A DNA stretch of 64,000 nucleotides from Oscillospiraceae bacterium (GCA_017828975.1 JAGAJN010000023.1:46899-110898), one strand, 5' to 3'; numbered from the stretch's first letter, positions 8,217 to 17,569 are shown. Translations and numbers: made by a program. The notes: generated by a model not told the origin, from the letters alone.

Positions 8217-9551
8217 TTACTTGGAAATGGTGATTGCATAGGTGCCTGTATTTACCAGATCGAATGCAGCGGAACCGTCTGCACCGATAACTGCTGTGTC
8301 TACAAGAATGAGGACATTTCTTCCCGCATCATATCTGTATATCTTAGCGACCTTGCCTGCCTTGTTCTTGTTGAACTTAGCTGTAAGAGAGCCATTGAAG
8401 CCCATGTAGCCTGCATCTGTTCCAACTGTGATCTCGCAGTAGCTGCCCTGACCGATGCTTGCCTTCTGCTTGAGGATAGCAGGGATCTTGTTGGTGTTGT
8501 ACTTAACGCTTACATTTACCGCTCTTACGCTGTCTTTATCAATATCTCTGCCGTTGAAGCTCCAAACAGCACCGTTGGACATAACCAGCTGGAGGTTGAT
8601 GTTCTTGCCCTGAACAGCATTCAGGAACTTCTTGGAGATAACGGAGGTCTTGTTCATATCGATCTTGACTGTTGCGCCCTTCTTGGAAGCATAAATGGTG
8701 TTCATGATGGCGTTCCAGCCCTTTTTCTTGCTGTTGCCGTAGATAAAGGGATCGGATTCGGAAACAGAGCTTGAAGTGTTCGATGTGAAATAGTATCCGT
8801 TGTAGTAACGGATAGAAGAAAGGTAGTCAGAGTAAGAATTATAAACATTTCCGTTATAATAGTAGGCACCTGTGGGGAGATAAGTCACATAGTTTGCGGT
8901 TGATATGGGGTGATAGCGTCCGTCACTGTATGTGCAGTCCGACTTTCTGTAAACGTAGCCATTAATGATAACGTAGCCGTTGCCCTCAACGTAATCTTTG
9001 TAGACATATCCGTTATAGTATTGACCTGTAACGCCTGCCTTGGGGTAATATCTCTTGGTAGTGGTGTCGTAGTTGCAGTCGTCCTTGTCGTAGTAGTATC
9101 CGCCGATAATAACGTAATCGGAGTATTCTGCGTAATAGTTGCCGTAGTAATAGCCGTTATAATAATAGTAGTAAGGGTTTGATGTATTTGTTGTGGCGAT
9201 AGGTGCAGCATCTCTCGAATAGTATCTGCCGTTGTAGTAAACGCAGTCCTTCATTCTGTATACATTACCCTCGATATAAACGGTTCCGTCGGAATATTCT
9301 CTGTAAATATCTGTGAAATTTACAGTGCCCTTGGGATAGTAATCGCCGTTTACCAGATAGCAGTCCTTGGTATAGAACCAGCCGCCTACGGTGTAAACAA
9401 GGTCGCCGTTTACGCCGGGAAGAGTATTGGCGTCGATAGGACGTGCGGTAGCAGCAGAAGCGGTCACGCCTGCAAACATAGCTGAAGCCATCATAACAGA
9501 AAGTGCAGCCGCACCTGCTGCCTTGGCAGTTTTCTTGATCTTAAAGGTCAT
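8217..9551 (-). CDS. Secreted tyrosine-rich repeat protein, shorter paralogue of the 789-aa protein
   Basis: 444 aa from the ATG at 9551 (GGGAG 9 nt upstream; an ATG at 9560 overlaps the ribosome site). Signal peptide with cleavage near ASA-AT. There are four full units and one reduced unit of the same repeat (for example GGYYYDKDDC, TKRYYPKAG), here with extra runs of Tyr and Asn. Residues about 264-444 are the shared C-terminal domain (DMNKT, SKKFLN, LVMSNGAVWSFNGRDI, KYNTNKIP, AGKVAKIYRYD). The two genes are tandem, each with its own promoter, and look like a duplication followed by repeat loss or gain. Function unknown. Confidence 0.85.
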   Translation of the reverse strand: MTFKIKKTAKAAGAAALSVMMASAMFAGVTASAATARPIDANTLPGVNGDLVYTVGGWFYTKDCYLVNGDYYPKGTVNFTDIYREYSDGTVYIEGNVYRMKDCVYYNGRYYSRDAAPIATTNTSNPYYYYYNGYYYGNYYAEYSDYVIIGGYYYDKDDCNYDTTTKRYYPKAGVTGQYYNGYVYKDYVEGNGYVIINGYVYRKSDCTYSDGRYHPISTANYVTYLPTGAYYYNGNVYNSYSDYLSSIRYYNGYYFTSNTSSSVSESDPFIYGNSKKKGWNAIMNTIYASKKGATVKIDMNKTSVISKKFLNAVQGKNINLQLVMSNGAVWSFNGRDIDKDSVRAVNVSVKYNTNKIPAILKQKASIGQGSYCEITVGTDAGYMGFNGSLTAKFNKNKAGKVAKIYRYDAGRNVLILVDTAVIGADGSAAFDLVNTGTYAITISK

Positions 9552-9686
9552 TTTAAGCATCTCCCTTTTTTATAAAGTAATATATTCCGAAAGTTCAAAC
9601 CCGCAAGCGGATTCTTCCTCTTGAACCGACGGAGAATATGATATTTGATATGCAGATACTTTTGCATCAGGCATACCCATAAATCT

Positions 9687-9714
9687 ATTATAACATATTT
9701 TTCAAGATATGCAA
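9687..9714 (-). promoter_or_regulatory. Promoter of the 444-aa repeat-protein gene
   Basis: Minus strand: TTGCAT, 16-nt spacer, TATAAT. The remainder of the 528-bp gap 9552-10079 shows AT-rich DNA, no convincing ORF, and a GAGAGGAG ribosome site just before 10080. Confidence 0.6.
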
Positions 9715-10079
9715 TAGATTTTCCGCCAAAAAAAATTACAACTTTATTACGATTTGGAAATAAACGCTGTAAGAAATTCGGTTGATCTATATTTTGTTAT
9801 AAAATATGAGAAATATTTCCTCGCAAAGCTTCGTTTTGATGCGAAGAGAAATTGTTCCCTTAATGCCTAAAGAAAAATGATACCCGATTTTGTAAAAAAG
9901 CTACAAACCTGCCGAAAATTACTGTGCAAATTCCCAAAAATAAGTTACAGAACGGTAAAAATGAAAACTTTCGGCGGGAAATGTTGTATTATAGACAGCA
10001 AGAGAAAATCGGTAATTCCTTGCATGAAGCATTTCGGAAAATTAACACAAAAGAATAATCTGTTGAGAGGAGTTTTAAT

Positions 10080-12215
10080 ATGAAATTCAAGAAAAGAAAA
10101 ATGCTTGCGGCAATTGCTGCCTGCGCACTTATGGCGGGGACGATACCCGTATGTATCAATGTTTACGGCACTTCCCCTGCGGCAATTTCGGCGGAAAGCG
10201 AGGACGCAGAGATGAAAAGACTTCTTACCCTGGTAAAATCCAGAGTGACTGTTCCCGAGGAGCTGAGCGAGTTCAGCTTTTCCAAGGAGGGCAAGGGAGC
10301 GGCAATTTACTATTCCTTCCATTGGAACACCAAGGACGGCGTTTCTCCCGTAAAGGCCCTTGATATTTCCGCTTCGGGAGAGTCTATCATCAGCTATAAC
10401 TATTATTCCTCCGACCGCAAATACAGCGGTGAGCCTGCCTTTGGTAAAATGACCGAAGCACAGCTGACGGAGAAAGCAGCGGCATTCATTAAAATGCTGA
10501 ACCCCAACTTCGGAGATGCCTTTAAGCTGGACAATTTCAACGCAACACTCAGAGGAAGAAACGCATCCTTCAGCATCGTAAGAACGGAGCAGGGCAGTAA
10601 CGCATTCTCAAACAGCGGCTCTATCGCCCTGAACAAGGACACGGGGGAGATCGAAAGCTTCAATATGACCTGGTGGGACAAGGCGGCGTTCAGCGACATT
10701 TCAAAGGCAGGTTCCCTTGACGATATGAAGAAATTCTACAAGGCGGGGACAACTCCCGAGCTTGTTTACACCGTAAATTATAACGAGGATAAAAAGGCTT
10801 ATCTTCCCGCACTTGTTTATATTATTAAAAGCGATAAGTATTATGACCTGCTGACAGGCAGCGAGTCGGCGTATGCTGCTGAGTTGAAGGCAAATAACGA
10901 CAAGAACAACGTAATTTCCGAGAATTACGGCGGTGTGTATATCACTGAATGTGATGATGCTGTTGTTCTGGAAAGTCCCACAGTAGCCAAAGGAGAGGGC
11001 GGCGTTACCTTCACTCCCGAGGAGCTGAAGGCCATGGAGGAGGAAAACGGTCTTATCTCCAAGAAAAAGGCTGAGGAGATCGTCAGGGCGGACAAGCTTC
11101 TGCCTGTGGCAAACGCTCCCGAGGGCGTTACTATGACCATGAGAAATGCCCGTCTTGTCAAAAATGACGAGCGCAGCCTGAGAAGCGGCTACACATGGAT
11201 AATGTCCTTTAGCGGCAAATATTCTGACGGCAATGAGGTTTCCGCATATGTAAATCTTGACGCAAAAACAGGCGAGATACTTAGCCTTTCCTCATGGGAC
11301 GGCAATTTCAAGCCCGTGACCGACACAAAGGCAGCCGCCGCAGCTGCTGACACAGCATTCAAGCATTTAATGGGCGACAAGGCTGCCGAATACAAGCTTC
11401 ACGACACCAACGAGTGGGGCAATGAGAGGAATAAGCGTATTACCTACACCTATGCGAGATATGTAAACGGCGTAAGAGTGACCACTGATGACGTTTCCAT
11501 AAATGTTGACGGAAAGGGTATTACCGAGTTTTCTTCCGCTTACCACAATGTGGAGTTCCCCTCCGCAGAGGCAGTCGGCGCAGAAAAGGCGTTTGACGGA
11601 CTGTTTGCCGCAAATGAGTTCAACAGCGGCTTTATGGGCTTCCGCACTATGGACGGCAAGGCGCACACCTATCCCGTTTTCTATCTCACGGGTAACTATT
11701 ACATCAATGCTAAAACAGGCGTTCAGTGCCGCTATGACGGTACCGCACTTGACGTAAAGGAAGCAGGCTATACCGACATTTCCGACCATTGGTGCAAGAA
11801 ATATGCGGAAAAGCTGCTGGAATATAACATTTACATAAATTCCGACGACGGAAAGCTTCTGCCCAACAATGCCATTTCCCGTAAGGAGCTGGAAGAGCTT
11901 ATTTCAAGGGTCTACGGCGATGTTATCCCTTACAAAATGGCGGCTGATTCCGAAGCGGCTTCAAAGGCACCCGTTACCTACCGTGACGCAGTAAAAATGT
12001 ATGTGGAATATGCAGGCGGGGACGATTTTGCAAAGTATACGGGCATCTACAAATCGCCCTTCAAGGACGTTCCCGAAAGTGATGCAGACGTCGGATATTT
12101 CGCTCTTGCATACGGCGCCGGCTTCGCAGTTCCCAACAAGGACGGCGGCATAACCCCCGATTCCCTCGTTTCCAGAGGAATGATCCTTTATATGCTGTAT
12201 AATTCTCTGAATTGA
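10080..12215 (+). CDS. Secreted YcdB/YcdC-domain protein with C-terminal SLH-like domains
   Basis: 711 aa. Signal peptide at residues 1-about 38. The central part repeats a PepSY/YcdB-like pattern (INVDGKGITEFSSAY, NLDAKTGEILSLS, ALNKDTGEIESFN), typical of propeptide-like inhibitor folds. The C-terminus has two S-layer-homology-like stretches: YTDISDHWCKKYAEKLLEYN and SPFKDVPESDADVGYFALAY. This suggests attachment to the cell wall, but without the usual three intact SLH units. Similar proteins are widespread in spore-forming Firmicutes; their function is not established. GAGAGGAG lies before the ATG. It is monocistronic, with a strong terminator behind it. Confidence 0.75.
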   Translation: MKFKKRKMLAAIAACALMAGTIPVCINVYGTSPAAISAESEDAEMKRLLTLVKSRVTVPEELSEFSFSKEGKGAAIYYSFHWNTKDGVSPVKALDISASGESIISYNYYSSDRKYSGEPAFGKMTEAQLTEKAAAFIKMLNPNFGDAFKLDNFNATLRGRNASFSIVRTEQGSNAFSNSGSIALNKDTGEIESFNMTWWDKAAFSDISKAGSLDDMKKFYKAGTTPELVYTVNYNEDKKAYLPALVYIIKSDKYYDLLTGSESAYAAELKANNDKNNVISENYGGVYITECDDAVVLESPTVAKGEGGVTFTPEELKAMEEENGLISKKKAEEIVRADKLLPVANAPEGVTMTMRNARLVKNDERSLRSGYTWIMSFSGKYSDGNEVSAYVNLDAKTGEILSLSSWDGNFKPVTDTKAAAAAADTAFKHLMGDKAAEYKLHDTNEWGNERNKRITYTYARYVNGVRVTTDDVSINVDGKGITEFSSAYHNVEFPSAEAVGAEKAFDGLFAANEFNSGFMGFRTMDGKAHTYPVFYLTGNYYINAKTGVQCRYDGTALDVKEAGYTDISDHWCKKYAEKLLEYNIYINSDDGKLLPNNAISRKELEELISRVYGDVIPYKMAADSEAASKAPVTYRDAVKMYVEYAGGDDFAKYTGIYKSPFKDVPESDADVGYFALAYGAGFAVPNKDGGITPDSLVSRGMILYMLYNSLN

Positions 12216-12233
12216 TTTTCCGCAAATAATTCG

Positions 12234-12274
12234 GCGGCTCAGTCATCAAATTTCTGATGGCTGAGCCGCTTTTT
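12234..12274. terminator. Bidirectional terminator between the YcdB-like gene and the histidine kinase gene
   Basis: Near-perfect 15-bp stem (arms 12234-12248 and 12255-12269, one mismatch) with a 6-nt loop, then TTTTT on the plus strand. The convergent kinase gene ends at 12274. Confidence 0.9.
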
Positions 12275-13479
12275 CACTTTGATATGACGGGAAGCTTCAC
12301 GGTAAATTTGTTTATACCGTCCGAGCTTTCCGCCTTTATTTTTCCGTTATGCTCCCTGACAATATTTTCCGCAATGGACAGTCCTAAACCGTAGCTGTGG
12401 TTCATGCTCCTTGCCTTATCCGCACGGTAAAAGCGTTTGAAGATGTTTTTCAGGTCCTCCTTGGACAGCGCTTCGCCGTGGTTTTCCACCGACAGCAGGG
12501 CGTGTGTCCCGTGACGTTCAAGGGTAAGCTTAACAGCCGTGTTCGGGTGGGAATATTTCATTGCATTGTCCAGAAGAATGTCCACTGTTCGCAGAAGACA
12601 GTCAAAGTCGCCCTTGACAAAAATCCCGTCCTCCGCCCGGCATTGCAGTTCAAGCCCTTTCTCAAAATAAAGCGGTTCAAAGGGCAGTACGGCGTCCGTT
12701 ACAAGACCGCTCAGGTCAACGGGCAAAAAGGTCATTTTCACCGAACCGTTGTCTATCCGTGCCAGCTCCAGAAGATTTTCCGTAAGCCCCCGCATCTGCT
12801 TGGACATTGTAAGAATGCTTTTGGAAAACTGCCGCCGCTTTTCCTCGCTGAAGCTGTCCTCACGGAGCATTTCGGCATTTGTCATAATGACGGTCAGGGG
12901 AGTTTTCAGCTCGTGAGATGCGTCCGCAACGAACTGCCGCTGCTCGTTCCACGCTCTTTCTGCGGGCTTTACCACCCAGTTTGACAGAAGCAGGCTGATT
13001 ATGAGAAACACCCCGAAGCTTATCCCGCCCATCAGGGCACAGTTTTTCAGCAGGCTTTTCATGACCACCTTTTCCGAGGATATATCCGAAAATGCTGTCA
13101 GCCGATAGTTACGGGAATTTACCTGCAAAAATCGCAGTTCATATCGTTCGAGAGTACCCGATTCTTTGCCTGAAACTGCGGAATTCAGTTCAGCAAGAAA
13201 TGTCTTATCCGTAATATCGTAGCGGCTGAAGCCCTCGGCGGACAGCGTACCGTCGGCAGCTTCCACCATCAGAAAGCAGGGCAGCCGCATATCCTCCCGA
13301 CCGCCTTCGGGGGGCTTTGGACGAAGCATCATAGAAGTTGTCGTTCGCATAGCTTGAATGCTCTGGTTTTCCAGCTCGTTTTTGGTGAATATCAGCACTG
13401 TCCCGAAAATTATCCCCAGCATTATGGTGACTATAAGCATATTCACAAACACAAATTTTATTTTCAGACGCTTTATCAT
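12274..13479 (-). CDS. Sensor histidine kinase
   Basis: 401 aa from the ATG at 13479, which has GGAGGTC 8 nt upstream. This start follows the regulator stop by 1 nt. TM1 is at about 8-31 and TM2 at about 147-170, with a short extracytoplasmic sensor between them. HisKA follows with the phospho-accepting His in DASHELKTP (H189). The ATPase domain has DNAMKYSH (N box), FKRFYRADKA and YGLGLSIAE (G box). It is the partner of the regulator just upstream. The pair is divergent from the VTC/DUF4956/CotH operon, so that operon is a plausible target (inference). Confidence 0.9.
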   Translation of the reverse strand: MIKRLKIKFVFVNMLIVTIMLGIIFGTVLIFTKNELENQSIQAMRTTTSMMLRPKPPEGGREDMRLPCFLMVEAADGTLSAEGFSRYDITDKTFLAELNSAVSGKESGTLERYELRFLQVNSRNYRLTAFSDISSEKVVMKSLLKNCALMGGISFGVFLIISLLLSNWVVKPAERAWNEQRQFVADASHELKTPLTVIMTNAEMLREDSFSEEKRRQFSKSILTMSKQMRGLTENLLELARIDNGSVKMTFLPVDLSGLVTDAVLPFEPLYFEKGLELQCRAEDGIFVKGDFDCLLRTVDILLDNAMKYSHPNTAVKLTLERHGTHALLSVENHGEALSKEDLKNIFKRFYRADKARSMNHSYGLGLSIAENIVREHNGKIKAESSDGINKFTVKLPVISK

Positions 13480-13480
13480 C

Positions 13481-14149
13481 TCAATCGACCTCCAGATGAT
13501 AGCCCAGCCGCCTGATTGCTTCAATGCGGACATTTGAACCTATCCCCGACAGCTTTTTCCGCAGAAATCCCACATAGACCTCAACGTGATTTTCAACGGC
13601 GTTTGAGTCATAGCCCCACACCTTGGTAAGCAGCGTTTCCTTGGAGATATTGTTCTCGCCCGACTGCATAAGAAAGCGCATAACGTCAAATTCACGGGAG
13701 GACAGGCGCACGCTTTTTTCGCCGCAGATAAGCTTTCCCGATTCCAGGTCAAGGGAAGTGTTTCCGTAAACAAGCTCGTTCACCTGCGAACCCTGACGGC
13801 GGAGAAGTGCGTTCACGCAGGCAAGCAGCTCCCGTGAATCAAAGGGCTTTGTGAGATAATAATCCGCACCCGAGTTAAGCCCCTCTATCCTGTCCTCAAT
13901 GGCGGAGCGGGCGGTCAGCATAAGTATAGGCGTTGAACAGTGCTTGCGGCGAATGTCCTTTGCAACCTGAAAACCGTTTTTCACCGGCATCATAACGTCT
14001 AAAATGAGCAGGTCGTAAATGCCCGGCTCGGCGTATTCCTCGCCGCTTTCGCCGTCAAATACGGTTTCCGCTTCAAAGCCCTTTGACTCCAGCAGGTCCT
14101 TTATGGAATTTGCAAGGAGGATCTCGTCCTCTATTATAAGTATTTTCAT
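13481..14149 (-). CDS. OmpR/PhoB-family response regulator
   Basis: 222 aa. The receiver domain has acidic pocket ED at residues 7-9, phospho-acceptor D51 in ILDVMMP, and Lys101 in YLTKPFD. The C-terminal winged helix is typical (SSREFDVMRFL, VWGYDSNAVENHVEVYVGFL). GGGAGG precedes the ATG. It is first gene of a two-gene operon with the kinase. Confidence 0.93.
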   Translation of the reverse strand: MKILIIEDEILLANSIKDLLESKGFEAETVFDGESGEEYAEPGIYDLLILDVMMPVKNGFQVAKDIRRKHCSTPILMLTARSAIEDRIEGLNSGADYYLTKPFDSRELLACVNALLRRQGSQVNELVYGNTSLDLESGKLICGEKSVRLSSREFDVMRFLMQSGENNISKETLLTKVWGYDSNAVENHVEVYVGFLRKKLSGIGSNVRIEAIRRLGYHLEVD

Positions 14150-14249
14150 AGCAGCCTCCCAATATTTACACTATTATTATAATACATCGGCAGACTGAAA
14201 TCAAGCTGAAAATGCAATAGATAAAGTCTGGCAAAAATGAAAATCAGGT

Positions 14250-14283
14250 GAAAACTGAAAATATTTAAGCTTTTTTCAGTTTC
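14250..14283. promoter_or_regulatory. Inverted repeat in the divergent regulator/VTC promoter region, candidate operator
   Basis: Arms GAAAACTGAAAA (14250-14261) and TTTTTTCAGTTTC (14271-14283) lie 18 nt upstream of a TATAAT at 14301-14306. Related half sites (TGAAAATC, TTCAATTCAG) flank it. A -35 upstream of the TATAAT is poor, as expected for an activated promoter. Binding by the neighbouring response regulator is inference. Confidence 0.45.
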
Positions 14284-14337
14284 AATTCAGCAGGGTATTG
14301 TATAATCTAAGTGAAATCAAAATTAAACGGAGGTAAA

Positions 14338-15009
14338 ATGATGAAATTCCGTCATGAATGGAAACACGAGATAAATTTCTCGGATATGTTGGTTCTGCGG
14401 CATCGTCTGAAAGCTGTTGCCCGCTGCGACCCCAATGCACCCGACGGCAAGTATTTTATCCGCAGCCTGTATTTCGACACGCCCAATGATAAGGCTCTGA
14501 TGGAAAAAATAAACGGCATCAGCCGACGTGAGAAATTCAGGATAAGGTATTATAACGGCGACACTTCCTTTATCCGTCTGGAGAAAAAATCCAAGCTGGA
14601 CGGGCTTTGCGGAAAACAGGGGGCGTCCCTGACAGCCGATGAGGTGCAGTCAATTATGGTTGGTGACATCGGATTTATGAAAACTTCCGAAAATGAGCTT
14701 GTCCGTGAGCTTTACTCGAAGATGAACTCACAGCAGCTTCGCCCGAAAACCATTGTGGATTACGACAGGGAAGCGTTTGTCTATCCTGCGGGAAATGTGC
14801 GGGTGACTATGGACTGTAACATTCGCACGGGGCTGTATTCCACGGATTTTCTGGATATGGACTGCGTTACCGTCCCCGTGACGGGCGCTGTTATCCTGGA
14901 AGTGAAATGGGACGAGTTTCTTCCGTCGGCAATACGGGACGCCGTTCAGTTAGAGGGCAGGCACACCTCGTCATTTTCAAAATACGCAGCCTGCAGAATT
15001 TACGATTAA
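14338..15009 (+). CDS. VTC-domain protein (polyphosphate-polymerase-like tunnel fold)
   Basis: About 223 aa from ATG 14338 with ACGGAGG upstream. It has the VTC / triphosphate-tunnel pattern: FRHEWKHEINF, YFIRSLYFDTPNDKAL, REKFRIRYY, FIRLEKKSK, KTIVDYDREAFV, and ILEVKWDEFLP near the end. These charged strands line the catalytic tunnel of yeast Vtc4-type polyphosphate polymerases. It lacks membrane segments; the next gene supplies them. It is first of a three-gene operon (15 and 10 nt gaps). The family function in bacteria is little tested; polyphosphate synthesis is inference from the fold. Confidence 0.85.
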   Translation: MMKFRHEWKHEINFSDMLVLRHRLKAVARCDPNAPDGKYFIRSLYFDTPNDKALMEKINGISRREKFRIRYYNGDTSFIRLEKKSKLDGLCGKQGASLTADEVQSIMVGDIGFMKTSENELVRELYSKMNSQQLRPKTIVDYDREAFVYPAGNVRVTMDCNIRTGLYSTDFLDMDCVTVPVTGAVILEVKWDEFLPSAIRDAVQLEGRHTSSFSKYAACRIYD

Positions 15010-15024
15010 AGGAGATTTTTTACT

Positions 15025-15696
15025 ATGACTTTCAACGATATTTTTAAATCAAGCTTTCTGGAAAATGTTGCAAGCGTGACCGTTCTCGATATGGCTATCG
15101 CTCTTGTTCTCTCATTCGGCATAGGAATGTTCATTTTTATGGTCTACAAAAAGACCTTTTCGGGCGTGATGTACTCGTCAAGCTTTGGCGTTACTCTGGT
15201 GGCACTGACTATGATAACCACCGTTGTTATTCTGGCGGTTACGAGCAATGTGGTGCTTTCGCTCGGTATGGTCGGTGCGCTGTCTATCGTACGTTTCCGA
15301 ACGGCTATCAAGGAACCTCTGGATATTGCGTTTCTTTTCTGGTCTATCGCTTCGGGAATTGTCCTCGCTGCGGGACTGATTCCGTTGGCTGTTATAGGAA
15401 GCGTTGTTATCGGTGTTATCCTGCTGATTTTCGTAAACAGAAAATCTCACAGCACACCCTACATTGCCGTTATCCGCTGTGAAAATCACGATGCCGAAAC
15501 CAAGGCAAAGGCGCATCTCGAAAAGAATTCCGAACGCTGCATCGTCAAGAGCAAGACCGCTCAGAAGGGCGAAATTGAGCTTAATATGGAGCTTCGTCTT
15601 AAAGAGGACAACACCGATTTCATCAACGAAATTGCCGATATGGACGGCGTAACAAGCGCAGTTCTCGTTAGCTATAACGGCGATTATATGGGATAG
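15025..15696 (+). CDS. DUF4956 membrane protein
   Basis: 223 aa. Four hydrophobic segments lie in residues about 15-145 (VLDMAIALVLSFGIGMFIF, FGVTLVALTMITTVVILAV, and two more). A conserved-looking SLGMVGALSIVRFRTAIKEP stretch sits after the second. A cytoplasmic ferredoxin-like tail of about 80 residues ends in MDGVTSAVLVSYNGDYMG. DUF4956 proteins are regularly found next to VTC-domain and CotH genes, as here, and probably form the membrane part of the system. AAAGGAG precedes the ATG. Confidence 0.85.
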   Translation: MTFNDIFKSSFLENVASVTVLDMAIALVLSFGIGMFIFMVYKKTFSGVMYSSSFGVTLVALTMITTVVILAVTSNVVLSLGMVGALSIVRFRTAIKEPLDIAFLFWSIASGIVLAAGLIPLAVIGSVVIGVILLIFVNRKSHSTPYIAVIRCENHDAETKAKAHLEKNSERCIVKSKTAQKGEIELNMELRLKEDNTDFINEIADMDGVTSAVLVSYNGDYMG

Positions 15697-15706
15697 GAGG
15701 CACACT

Positions 15707-17569
15707 ATGTCCGCAAGTAAGCATATCGACAAAATATGCGCTGCCGTGACCGCCGTTGTCCTTGTCCTGACGCTGCTTTTTATGAACGGCAGCTCCCTCG
15801 GGATAACCGCTGTTTCACGGGAAATGGGCTACGAAAGCCGCATTTTCGACACCTCACGGGTGCATACCATAGATATTGTCATGGACGGCTGGGAGGATTT
15901 TATCGAAACCTGTGAGAACGAGGAGTACGCAAACTGCACGGTTATTATTGACGGCGAAGCGTACAAAAACACCGCTATCCGTGCAAAGGGCAACACATCT
16001 CTTAGGAATGTTTCGGAGATGGACAGCGACCGTTACAGCTTCAAAATAGAATTCGACCATTACGACAGCACACGCACATATTACGGTCTTGACAAGCTTT
16101 GCCTGAACAATATCATTCAGGACAACACCTATATGAAGGATTATCTTGCTTATCGCCTGATGGCGGAGCAGGGGGCAGCGGCACCTCTTTGCAGCTATGC
16201 GTATATTACCGTCAACGGTGAGGATTTCGGGCTGTATCTTGCTGTGGAGGGCGTTGAAGAGTCTTTCCTTCAGCGGAATTTCGGCAGCGATTACGGCAAT
16301 CTTTACAAGCCCGACAGCTCCGATATGGGCGGCGGCAGAGGCAACGGCAAGGATTTTGATATGGAAAAGGTAATGCCTCAGGAGAATAATGTGTCCGATT
16401 TTACGGACAGAACAAATTTCGCTCCTGCCGACCGTTCTCAGATGAAGCAGCAGTTTGGCGGCAAAGGCGGCGGAATGGGAAGCGACGATGTCAAGCTGAA
16501 ATATATCGATGACGACCCCGAAAGCTACCCGAACATTTTCGACAGCGCAAAAACCGACATTGACGACTCAGACAAGGCAAGGCTCATTTCCTCTCTGAAA
16601 TCACTTTCCGAAAATGAAAATATCGAGCAGGTCGTTGATATTGAGGAGGTCATTGACTATTTTGCGGTGCATAATTTCCTCTGCAACGGCGACAGCTACA
16701 CGGGAAGCATTGTCCACAACTATTACCTGTATGAAAAGGACGGCGTTATGTCCATGATACCTTGGGATTACAACCTTGCTTTCGGGACATTCCAGGGCGG
16801 CAATGCTTCGCAGCAGGTGAATTTCCCCATAGATTCGCCCGTTTCATCGGGAGATGTTTCCGACCGCCCCATGGTTTCGTGGATATTTGAAAGCGAGGAA
16901 TACACCGAACAATATCACAGCAGCTTAGCCCGTCTGGTGGAAAACACCGATTTTTTGGCAATGATAGAAGCCACAGCCGCACTCATTGACAAATACGTTG
17001 AAAAAGACCCCACAAAATTCTGCACCTACGAGGAATTTCAGAAGGGTGTGACGGCTATTTCCGAATTCTGCCGTCTGCGTGCGGAAAGCGTCAAGGGACA
17101 GCTTGCAGGAACTATCCCGTCCACCTCGGAGGGACAGTCCGCCGACAGCTCCGCACTTATCGATTGCTCATCTCTCAATATGTCGGATATGGGAAATATG
17201 GGCAGCGGCGGAGGAGGAAAGGGCGGATTTGGAAATATGGGCGAGCGTCCCGATTTTGCGGGAGGCGGTTTTCAGCGTCCAAATGGCGGGAATATGCCCG
17301 AAAACGGAGATTTCCAGCCCCCAAGCGGTGGAAATATGCCGCAGAAAGGTGATTTCCGGTCGCCAAGCGGGGGAGATATGACCGAAAATGTTCAGCCGTC
17401 AGATGGTGAGAATATGCCGGAAAAAGGCAATTCCCGACAGCCCGGCACTGAAAGCGTACAGCCTGCGCAGGCTCAGCTAAAAACGGACAGCAGCGGCGGC
17501 ATAATACTTGCTGTTTCGGCGGTCGTGCTGCTTGCCGGAATACTGTTTTCCGTGAAGATCAAGAGATAA
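15707..17569 (+). CDS. CotH-kinase-family protein with Gly/Met/Pro-rich tail and C-terminal membrane anchor
   Basis: 620 aa. An N-terminal hydrophobic segment (about 8-28) is followed by an extracytoplasmic CotH domain: IRAKGNTSL, LCLNNIIQDNTYMKDYLAYRL, GLYLAVEGVEESFLQRNFG, NLYKPDS, and MIPWDYNLAFGTF. Those Asp/Asn residues are expected at the metal-ATP site of CotH kinases. From about residue 485 the chain is low complexity, with repeats like PSGGNMPQKGDF, then a TM segment at 597-614 and KIKR. CotH of Bacillus phosphorylates spore coat proteins. Here the target is unknown. AGGAGG precedes the ATG. Third gene of the VTC operon. Confidence 0.88.
   Translation: MSASKHIDKICAAVTAVVLVLTLLFMNGSSLGITAVSREMGYESRIFDTSRVHTIDIVMDGWEDFIETCENEEYANCTVIIDGEAYKNTAIRAKGNTSLRNVSEMDSDRYSFKIEFDHYDSTRTYYGLDKLCLNNIIQDNTYMKDYLAYRLMAEQGAAAPLCSYAYITVNGEDFGLYLAVEGVEESFLQRNFGSDYGNLYKPDSSDMGGGRGNGKDFDMEKVMPQENNVSDFTDRTNFAPADRSQMKQQFGGKGGGMGSDDVKLKYIDDDPESYPNIFDSAKTDIDDSDKARLISSLKSLSENENIEQVVDIEEVIDYFAVHNFLCNGDSYTGSIVHNYYLYEKDGVMSMIPWDYNLAFGTFQGGNASQQVNFPIDSPVSSGDVSDRPMVSWIFESEEYTEQYHSSLARLVENTDFLAMIEATAALIDKYVEKDPTKFCTYEEFQKGVTAISEFCRLRAESVKGQLAGTIPSTSEGQSADSSALIDCSSLNMSDMGNMGSGGGGKGGFGNMGERPDFAGGGFQRPNGGNMPENGDFQPPSGGNMPQKGDFRSPSGGDMTENVQPSDGENMPEKGNSRQPGTESVQPAQAQLKTDSSGGIILAVSAVVLLAGILFSVKIKR

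Noticed and set aside
9877-10083. 68-codon plus-strand frame before the YcdB-like gene
   Set aside because: It overlaps the real start and ribosome site, has no ribosome site of its own and a Lys/Cys-rich product typical of AT-rich spacer DNA.
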